Shown piece after piece: positions 57,165-64,000 of a DNA stretch of 64,000 nt. Source of the DNA: Toxorhynchites rutilus septentrionalis. Its lineage: Eukaryota > Arthropoda > Insecta > Diptera > Culicidae. Both the position numbers and the translations under genes were made by a program. The notes below the pieces were generated by a model. That model was not told the DNA's origin, did no database searches, and saw only the letters and a program-made list of their open reading frames with translations. The DNA is taken from the NCBI RefSeq assembly GCF_029784135.1, contig NC_073746.1, positions 32,208,387 through 32,272,386 of the forward strand. Reading direction: 5' to 3'. How positions within the stretch are numbered: the stretch's first letter is position 1; every line of letters starts with the position of its first letter.

Positions 57165-58671
57165 AAGTCGTTTCATGGTGTACGAGATTTTTCTACAATA
57201 CTTCGAAGAAGCATTCAAAAATTACTGGTCCGTTAACACCAAACGAGTTAAACACTACACTGAAACTATTAATTCGAGTTGCACAAGAATGTTCTTTCCC
57301 GAATGAATTTAAATCAATCAATAAAATGAAAGGTGAAGACTGCACTCAGCCTGAAATGAATTTCAAATCGCTACTGAAAGGTTTAAATGTGTATTTGGAT
57401 GATTTTGGTTTACTTCGAATCAAAGGGCACCTCGAAAGATTGCCCGCACCTTTGGATACCAGATGTCCGATCCTGTTACCTTCAAACCACAAAATAACAT
57501 TTTTAATTGCTCGGTCAATCCATCTTCAAACGTTGCATTCTGTTCCTACATTATTATTATCAACCATTCGTCAACGTTTTTGGCCATTGCATGGAAGGAA
57601 GATTACACGAAAAATAGTTCGTGAATGCATCCAGTGTTTTCGTTGTAATCCTCGGATGAGTAATCAAATCATGGCTCCACTCCCTGAAGTGAGGATTACG
57701 CCAGCGCGAATATTTTCCAACTGTGGATTAGATTATTGTGGACCTTTTCTCGTTCGTCCACTCGTAGGTCGGGGTGCATCGGTTAAAATTTACGTTGCGA
57801 ACTTTATTTGTATGGTCTCGAAAGCCATCCACCTGGAAATCGTGTATCATTTATCGTCACAGGCTTGTATAAATGCAATGAAACGCTTTATTGCCAGACG
57901 TGGACGTTTAGTAAACCTGTACTGTGACAATGCAACCGCCTTTGTTGGAGCAAATCGAGAGCTCAAAGTACTTCGCTTACAATTTCTCGTCAAATTTAAA
58001 CATGAGTCTTGGAACAGTTTTTGTTTACAACAAGGAATTAATTTTAATTTTATTCCAGCACGTTCCCCTCACTTCGGAGGCTTGTGGGAAGCAGGTAAAA
58101 AATCTTTTAAATTTCATTTCCGTCGAATTTTGGGAAATAAAGCACTTTGGCTTGACGATATGGTAACAGCTGTGACTCAAATTGAGAGTATACTAAACTC
58201 CAGACCACTACCAGACCACTAACGCAGTTGTCTGACAATGCAGAAGATTTAAATGCATTGACACCTGGTCATTTCATAATAGGAGAGCCAATGTTCTCTA
58301 TTCCTGAACCAGATATATCAAATTTAGAACTTAATCGACTGAATCGATTCCAGGAGCTAAGACGTTCCGTCCAAGATTTTTGGCGCCGGTGGTCCCGCGA
58401 TTACGTGAGTCAACTCCATCAACGACCGAAATGGCAAACCGAAACGCAGCTCCATCCCATCGAAGGCGTTTTGGTATTGGTCAAACAAGAGAACTTCCCA
58501 CCTCTACAGTGGAACTTAGGACGCATTGTACAAACGTTTCCAGGGAGCGACGGTCACGTCAGAGTAGTCCTAGTTCGCACCGCAAATGGACTGTTCAAAC
58601 GCGCCGTCACCGAGGTATGCATCCTCCCAATAGACGTCCCACAGAAGGAACAATCGAGGACCAAGTGTTGA
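57092..58671 (+). pseudogene. BEL/Pao pol: integrase and C-terminal domain (broken)
   Basis: The zinc-binding HH-CC region (ARSIHLQTLH … CIQCFRC) precedes the integrase core: first Asp in CGLDYCGPF, second in LYCDNATAFVG, Glu in HFGGLWEAGKK. The chain stops at 58222 and resumes at 58228 with LNALTPGHFIIGEP and a C-terminal SH3-like part (RPKWQ … LVLVKQENFPPLQWNLGRIV). This order is diagnostic of BEL/Pao integrase, which joins the DNA copy to the genome. One frameshift at the RNase H-integrase junction and a stop near 58222 inactivate it. Confidence 0.85.
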
Positions 58672-58729
58672 CCGAACCACAATAGGATAGGGTTCGCATG
58701 CGGATTCACTGAAGTGGAGGGGGCCTGTG

Positions 58730-58985
58730 TGTTTGATATTGCATTTTTCAGACGATAATGTATTCAGAAATACTTTTCCATGCATGCTATTAGTATGGAA
58801 AACCTTCAATCCAATGTACTGAAATTACACAAGCTTGAATATTATGAATTATTTTGAATTCTACTGTTTCCTCTGTCTATTGGTATCGCATTATATAAAA
58901 GCCCGAAGTGGATAAATAAAACTCTCTCTTATCATACAACTCTACATCTGTGTATATCATTTATTGGAAGAAGCAAGTTCAGTAA
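58730..58985 (+). repeat. BEL/Pao 3' LTR
   Basis: It begins TGTGTGTTTGATATTGC after the polypurine tract, contains TATATAAAA (58892-58900) and AATAAA (58915-58920), and probably ends in ...CAAGTTCA. No second LTR is present to confirm the length. Confidence 0.65.
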
Positions 58986-59414
58986 GTGATTTCGACAAGT
59001 TTGCCTCGCTCGCTCTCGGAGGATAGAGAAAATAAGTTTATCTAAGTCTTCAACAGTTGCTTTTAAACGATATGGTTTTGGTTTTCTGAGCTACTCCAAG
59101 TGTATCTTCTAGTTCTTGTTGCGTTTGTGACGGATCTTGATCTGCATCTTCAAACTTTTTTGGCAAACTTTATCACTTTTAAACCGTGTTCTGTGCGCCA
59201 TCTGTTTTAAAACCGAAGAAGCTTACCGGTACACCTAACATAAACTGGATAAAATTGTTCAGTATTCGAACCCAATATCGTACAAATAAACAACGTTATT
59301 CCATAGTAGTCAGCTATCCCCCAAAGTGAAGTACCTGCTTTCTTTGAAAATCATTCAGAGAATTTTGGTTCGCGATGAAACTATTAAAATTAATTGACAT
59401 TAAATAAATATATT
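58986..59414. other. no recognisable feature
   Basis: AT-rich spacer. Confidence 0.4.
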
Positions 59415-59689
59415 TTGACGTAGGACTACGTCTAACCGGAAGATATAGGGGGTGAAATGGAAATCTAGGCACTGAACAAGTAGGAAAAAATGCAAGATTT
59501 GGAACGCTTATAACTCGAGCATTTCTCAATAGATCGCAAAGGTTTTTGCATCAATTGATAGGAAATATATCTACGCATCTATCATAACGAAAAACATTTC
59601 ATTTTTCTTGAGATAAATAATTGAATAATTGTCAAATATCAAGCATTGTCAAAATGCACTATGTGCCCATTTTTGATTGGTCCATTTTG

Positions 59690-59842
59690 TGCTCCTCATA
59701 TCGTACCGACCAAAACGGGCAACCAGAGCAGCAGCGAAATAGAATGAAGCACGATTGGAAAGGAAAAAGAAAAAATGAACGAAACATTGGTGGCAGTCTC
59801 AGACATGCGTAATTCTCGAGCCAGCCAGTCAGCTTAAAAATC
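59690..59842 (+). promoter_or_regulatory. H2A pseudogene 1 promoter (CCAAT box and degenerate TATA)
   Basis: GATTGGTCC (59677-59685 region; ATTGG is an inverted CCAAT) lies upstream of TTAAAAAT at 59834-59841, which stands where TATAAAA stands in copy 2. CCAAT boxes are usual in histone promoters. The leader is displaced by the retroposon at 59871-60073. Confidence 0.45.
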
Positions 59843-59870
59843 CCCGCTCCGCTGCCGTAACGATCATTCT

Positions 59871-60073
59871 TTGTGTGGACACCGACTGGACAACATCGTT
59901 GCTGGACGAGCTGGACGGCGAGGGATCGAGTGCCTTTCTCAAGGCAAGAGGGCGGAGGTGGTAGCGCTGGAGTAGAGTAGAGTAGAGTTTTCAAAGGGCC
60001 TTTCTCAAGGCTAGAGACGAATGAACTGCAAAAGTTTAAAGTCTCTATAATACAATACCTTCCTTCCTTCCTT
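59871..60073 (+). mobile_element. 203-bp retroposon (SINE-like), 16-bp target duplication
   Basis: Identical CCGTAACGATCATTCT at 59855-59870 and 60074-60089 flank it. It starts TTGTGTGGACACCGACTGG, has two short hairpins (GCCTTTCTCAAGGC at about 59933 and 60001), (GTAGA)n, then AGAGACGAATGAACT…TTTAAAGTCTCTATAATACA, and ends in (CCTT)n. Long duplications and a simple-sequence tail indicate LINE-driven retroposition. No clear Pol III boxes were identified. Confidence 0.85.
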
Positions 60074-60152
60074 CCGTAACGATCATTCTCATTCAAACCG
60101 TACACCACATCGGTTCGCATCACAACACATCAACAAACCAACCCAAGCAGCC

Positions 60153-60539
60153 ATGTCTGGACATGGTAAAGGAGGAAAAGTGAAGGGAAAGGCAAAATCC
60201 CGCTCGAACCGTGTTGATCTGGAGTTCCCCGCAAGGGTAGCTAGGCCGAGTTAGCTGGCAAAGCTGCTCGCGACGATAAGAAAACCCGCATTCGGAACAG
60301 AACACATTCGATTCGGTGGACATCAAGACAACAACAGGGAGTTGCAGCGAGTGGCAAACGCAATCGCAAAACGGCATCAGGTAGCAGAAGAAAAAAGTTT
60401 GTTATTTATACAAACTGCTTTGGTGGCAAATCCAGAACAAGGCGGCATCGAGGGCGTTCGAAATGGTTTTTTTCATAACCACGAGTACTAAGTTTTCTAA
60501 ATTGGAACCATTCCATAAAACAAGGCGCTTTTCAGGGCC
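60153..60539 (+). pseudogene. histone H2A pseudogene 1
   Basis: An ATG at 60153 encodes MSGHGKGGKVKGKAKSRSNR then VDLEFP, near-identical to the start of replication-dependent H2A. The following FPVGRIHRLL block and the central histone fold are deleted. An RKG…AE piece joins, after a stop, to ELAGKAARDDKKTRIRNRT, the α2-L2 region of H2A. The rest is scrambled. A histone-type 3' stem-loop lies at 60524-60539. H2A would pair with H2B in the nucleosome; this copy cannot. Absence of introns and the presence of promoter and stem-loop are those of a replication-dependent histone gene copied at the DNA level. The leader (TCATTCAAACCGTACACCAC) resembles that of copy 2. Confidence 0.8.
60524..60539 (+). 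terminator. histone mRNA 3' stem-loop (pseudogene 1)
   Basis: GGCGCTTTTCAGGGCC fits the consensus GGCYCTTTTCAGRGCC except for one G at stem position 4. The TTTC loop and closing T-A pair are conserved. Confidence 0.8.
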
Positions 60540-60721
60540 ATTAAACCTTCCAAAAAAGAGTTTAGGAAATACAGTTCAATGCTTTCTAAAACATTATCCA
60601 AAATAATAATAAAACACAAATTGATTTTTTCATAATTTGTTTGCCAGGATATGATGAGTATGTGAATTTGGCAGTTGTTCTGAGCTTATTGATTTTCACC
60701 AATTCTTAAATTGCGCTAGAG

Positions 60722-60728
60722 TATAAAA
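60722..60728 (+). promoter_or_regulatory. TATA box of H2A pseudogene 2
   Basis: TATAAAA lies ~30 bp before the leader TTTCAAACCGTAAACCC, itself similar to the leader of pseudogene 1, and ~75 bp before the coding start. A CCAAT (CACCAATTC) lies upstream at about 60697. Confidence 0.6.
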
Positions 60729-61125
60729 CACGCGGACCCCAAAAAATATCTTATTTTCTTTCAAACCGTAAACCCGTGTGGTTGTACGGCATCGGCATCG
60801 TGGACGTAACAAAGGAGGACAAGTTAAGGGAAAGGCAAAGTCTCACTCGAACCGTGCAGATCTCCAGTTCCCTGTTGGCCGCATTCACTGATTGCTCCGC
60901 AAGGGTAACTAGGCCGAACGGATTGGTGCCGGAGCACCAGTATACCTAACAGCGATTATAGAGTTTCGGCCGTCGGAGTGCTCGAGTTGGCTTGCAAAGC
61001 TGCTCACGACAATCAGAAAACACGCATCAAAAACAGAGCAGCTTCGGTTCGGCAAGGCAACAATTAGTTTCAGTGAGTGGCAAAGTCGCATTAAGTGTAA
61101 TTTACTGAACAATATGTCACAAGCT

Positions 61126-61398
61126 TGTGCTCCCTTGGCCGAGTGGTTAGCGTCATAACTAACATGCCGGGTGTTCGGGTTCGATTCCCGTTCTGGTCGG
61201 GGGAATTTTTCGTCAAAGTAATTTCCTCCGACTTGCACTGTGATCACGCGTATAAGCTCTAGAATACTCAGAATGCATTCAAGGCGTGTTATTTGGCATA
61301 GAAATCTCAACTAAGTACTAATAAAAATGACGCAAGTAATACTACGTTGAGACGGTGAAGTTCCTCTAGGAACGTTAGTGCCATTGAAGAAGAAGAAG
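61126..61398 (+). mobile_element. tRNA-derived SINE (273 bp), 12-bp target duplication
   Basis: The head TGCTCCCTTGGCCGAGTGG contains the A box (TGGCCGAGTGG) and GGTTCGATTCC is a perfect B box, so RNA polymerase III transcription is expected. A ~195-bp unrelated body ends in (GAA)n. The flanks carry ATGTCACAAGCT at 61114-61125 and 61399-61410. The tRNA-like part lacks a proper acceptor stem pairing, so this is a SINE rather than a tRNA gene. Confidence 0.88.
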
Positions 61399-61530
61399 AT
61401 GTCACAAGCTGGATGGGAAGAAAATTTCCAACTGTGAAAGCTGTGGCGAGTGGCAAACGCAACTGCTAAACAGGAAGGTTTAACCGAACAAGATGGGAAT
61501 ATCGAGTGATAACAAAAACACAACACCAAA

Positions 61531-61546
61531 GGTTCTTTTCAGAACC
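61531..61546 (+). terminator. histone mRNA 3' stem-loop (pseudogene 2)
   Basis: GGTTCTTTTCAGAACC is a perfect six-pair stem with TTTC loop; CCAAA precedes it as in functional histone mRNAs. It binds SLBP in processing of replication-dependent histone mRNA (established knowledge). Confidence 0.85.
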
Positions 61547-61849
61547 ATCAACATATTCATAAAGAGTAAACAGTAAACTAATCCATTTTTCAGGTAGATA
61601 GGTAGGTATTCACGTAGGAGAAGAAAATAAAACAATATATTTAAAATATATATTTAACAAAAGCTGTCCCCTTTGTATAGTCCTACGTCACTCCGGTTAT
61701 GTCCCCGACATTACCCACCCGTCTTTTTGATTTTGTTTATTTTGTTTTGCAAACGCAACTTATAACATGTTATTTTTGAACTTGAATAATTATTTTGTTT
61801 TGACAAAGTTTAATTTATTCTCCAATTCTATTTTCTCCTGAATAATTTT

Positions 61850-62095
61850 CATTGCACGACCTGTTTACGTTAACGACGTTTAGGTCCAGGGGGAAAATGG
61901 AATCGCTCGAACTGGACAAAAGGTGGCACATTAATTACCAGCCGCGCAGTAAGTGTTGTCCGAGGCATGATCCAAGGCTAATAAACACCCAATTACTCCG
62001 CCCCCTTCGATGCTCGAAGTCCTTTCCTGTCGGAAATCGATTAGCCACCTTTTGGCGGAATAAAGTAGTGCAGCGGCGTAAGTAACACACACACA

Positions 62096-62142
<47 letters not shown>

Positions 62143-63560
62143 AGTCACGTAATAAGCGCTTTCAGGTCGCGTATCGCTTAGCCGAGGTATGTATTAACGA
62201 TGCCGTACACGACTCAGTAATTGGCGATAATTAAATGTTAAAACTTCTTTTACCCCCTGTAAACGACCTAACACACATGAAAAGAAAAAAAAAACTAAGA
62301 AAGGGGTCCTCCACTCCATCGACAGGAGACTCCATCGTGTGAGCGAGATATAATCAGACGCGCGGCACAATCTCTTAATCGAAATGTCGAAAAGTTCTGC
62401 TGAAGAGCGAATCATCGGTAAAGGTTTCGCTGCTTTCTGGTTGTCGTAATTGCGATGGTCGGCGCAGCGATCGAAACCAAAAAACACTGGTTGCATCGAT
62501 GATGCTAACTTTGTATTCTCTTTGAGCCGCATTTTGGCTTTAATGTGAATATAATAACATTATTGCCTGTTTCTTTGATTCTGTTCCGATCGATGACGAA
62601 AGGTTTACATGTAGCTTACGTAGCTTTTTCTTCATCGTGGTAACCCAAAAAATATTCATAGAACAACGCGAGTCACCACTGGACCCTCCTAAAGGTCTTG
62701 CATGCGTCAGCCGATGTCCGAAGGCACCCAACCAGCTTTTGACCGAACGCAGGCCGTGTCCTAGATAAGTACCCGCTAGTTGAGCATCGGAAACGACATT
62801 GATCCACCACATAACTTGTGGTCATAACACCATAAAGATTACACTATATTAACCAGCCGCTAAGAGGTGGCTAAAGTGATTTAAATTCCTTCGCTTTTCC
62901 TTCCCGCTGTGTCGCCACTCTTTTCGGAGCTATTTTATTGTTTCCTCTCAAGCGAGCCTCAGAGCGGCCATGCGTGTATTGTCGCCGCCACCACCACCAT
63001 CCCCGCCCTTGCCGACGACAACGAAGATCCCTTCTCTTTGCTGCCCTCACGCTCTTTTATCTCCCTAGAAGCATTTTATGTTCATCCATTCCGTTGTCAC
63101 TTCTACTGTCGCCGCGTCCTTCTCTACCTTTGCCTTTGTACTCCGATTATCGTCGTCCAGTGCGGGTCTCAAACTGCGTGGTTCGGAACAAGATAAGTGC
63201 ACTATCTCAAGTCCTCCCGATCGGCAGCCGCAGCAGCGGCGGCGGCGGCTACGGAACTCGTGGCCAGCCACGCTTTAGGTCGCTTGTATTTTTTTTCCTT
63301 CTCACTATTTTTGTTTCGAATCGATTCCGGGGTTTATGGGACCATTTGCCGGAGCACATAAAAGATGGAATTATCCCTCCAGAGTCTTCTCGAGGTCGGT
63401 TGGGCATTCAACGAATGCCGCGTGAGCTCGAAATGGGCTTTCGATGTTCGCGGATCGTAACTCTGTGCGGTGCTTTTGGGCCTCCTGGAATCCGTCCAAG
63501 TGCTTTCCCGGTAATGCGCTGCTATAAATATGATTGTCAAGTGAAAGTCTTGTTTTGGCG
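61850..63560. other. GC-richer unique island 5
   Basis: It contains AT-core motifs in CG-balanced context (CACATTAATTACCAGCC; CACCCAATTACTCC; ATCGATTAGCCACC at 61920-62050) and a CpG-rich part at 62940-63270. Frames such as plus 62938-63627 are low-complexity (Arg/Ser/Pro-rich) and unrecognised. Possibly regulatory single-copy sequence. Confidence 0.4.
62083..62140. repeat. (CA)n microsatellite
   Basis: About 28 CA units with one GA interruption. Confidence 0.95.
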
Positions 63561-64000
63561 GAGGACGCACAATAAAATGAAAATGAACACACACACACAC
63601 AAACCCACGAAAACTGACACAGTATAATGTAATAACTTTATGAAAAGAAATTACGGAAACGGTAATTAAAGTAAAAATTCGCCTTAAACGGATTCGAAGT
63701 CTAGAACATATATTTTATGAGGTTTAATAAACTTTGTTTCCGTTCAAAATAAATCGTTTACTTTCTGTACTTCAACATTTTCCCTATGAACCACGTCTTC
63801 ATATAGAGCAATTCCAAATGAAATCGAAAAATGACAAAACATGAGTATTTTTGATTCGAATGAAAGATTGTATTCCGTTTGTGGGTTGAAGAAAATATGA
63901 GTTTTACATCCTCAAAAGCTTCGAGATCAAAATTGGAAAAAAATACTGAATGTGCATCTTACTACGGTGTATCAAGAAAAATTATCCAAAAAAAAAAAAT
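63561..64000. other. AT-rich end of window, nothing recognised
   Basis: A short (CA)n lies at 63588-63600; otherwise no feature supported. Confidence 0.45.

Larger units (their letters stand above)
55469..58985 (+). mobile_element. BEL/Pao LTR retrotransposon, 5'-truncated
   Basis: Only the reverse transcriptase, RNase H and integrase parts of pol and the 3' LTR remain; gag, protease and the 5' LTR are absent. The polypurine tract AGTGGAGGGGG precedes the LTR. It begins inside a family C repeat. Confidence 0.85.
60797..61546 (+). pseudogene. histone H2A pseudogene 2, interrupted by a SINE
   Basis: The start codon is lost. The frame reads [20 protein letters not shown] then PVGRIH-stop-LLRKGN-stop-AERIGAGAPVYLTA and, after a frameshift, VLELACKAAHDNQKTRI. 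This covers the H2A tail, α1, α2 and the following loop in order. Two stop codons and a frame break inactivate it. The 3' part is split by the tRNA-derived SINE at 61126-61398 and resumes at 61411, reaching a histone stem-loop at 61531-61546. Copies 1 and 2 share leader and 3' sequences (GCGAGTGGCAAACGCAA), so they arose by tandem duplication, yet lesions differ. Confidence 0.8.
59415..61720 (+). mobile_element. family H repeat carrying two H2A pseudogenes
   Basis: The left end has GACGTAGGACTACGTC at 59417-59432, the same palindrome as at 24176. The right end has TAGTCCTACGTCAC followed by CGGTTAT, as at 25218. The left ~280 bp are related to the family H segments at 24190-24420 and (inverted) 34181-34400. 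Whether family H is a transposon that captured histone genes or a repeat seeded by a histone array is not decided by the sequence. Confidence 0.5.

Noticed and set aside
61126..61200. tRNA gene
   Set aside because: A and B boxes are present but acceptor-stem pairing is poor, and the segment is the head of a 273-bp SINE with target duplications.
61931..62140. Cys/Val repeat proteins on the minus strand
   Set aside because: They are translations of the (CA)n microsatellite.
62938..63627. 229-codon plus-strand frame at the right end
   Set aside because: Arg/Ser/Pro-rich, reads into a CA microsatellite, several overlapping frames; no domain.

Overview
This window is eukaryotic, insect-type, repeat-dominated DNA, most likely from a culicine mosquito. 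The strongest pointer is a pair of IS630/Tc1/mariner transposons whose transposases have DD37E spacing (ITmD37E), a lineage described from mosquitoes. Supporting signs are a dense load of CR1-, L1- and R2-type LINEs, a BEL/Pao element, tRNA-derived SINEs, pogo-type MITEs and gene fragments with insect-like best matches (PINCH/steamer duck, ERMP1/FXNA, ARL16). Genus and species cannot be told from sequence alone. No intact single-copy protein-coding gene was found.

Layout. 1-560: possible 3' terminal exon of an unrecognised gene, with a poly(A) signal. 1-4.8 kb: family A repeat pieces, a pogo-type MITE and ITmD37E copy 1. 5.9-6.8 kb: a GC-richer unique island. 7-10.2 kb: decayed host-gene fragments (unrecognised reading frames, ERMP1 C-terminus, PINCH LIM exons, ARL16). 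10.5-17.5 kb: SINE remnant, tandem-unit repeats, pogo-type element, family C foldback split by a full family A element, a candidate two-exon gene fragment, and an inverted second family A element. 17.8-19.4 kb: second island. 20.0-21.3 kb: ITmD37E copy 2. 22.1-26.3 kb: foldback element, then three head-to-tail 5'-truncated copies of a LINE with a restriction-like endonuclease (RLE), one split by a family H element carrying a core promoter. 29.4-31.5 kb: third island. 32-36.2 kb: pogo-type element with transposase remnant, minisatellite, family H, family C and a MITE. 38.9-48.0 kb: a CR1-like LINE split by an RLE LINE fragment and a nearly complete L1-like LINE. 48.3-50.3 kb: fourth island. 51.8-59 kb: family C copies, a 377-bp MITE, and a 5'-truncated BEL/Pao pol with 3' LTR. 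59.4-61.7 kb: family H element containing two histone H2A pseudogenes with TATA boxes and histone 3' stem-loops, each hit by a retroposon. 61.9-63.6 kb: fifth island.

How it fits together. The five islands look like the original single-copy locus (intergenic or intronic, possibly regulatory, with homeodomain-type TAAT clusters), inflated by nested mobile DNA. The most unusual object is the H2A pseudogene pair lying inside a dispersed repeat family (here called H) whose other copies also carry promoter-like sequence. Family letters A, B, C and H are local labels used only in this annotation.
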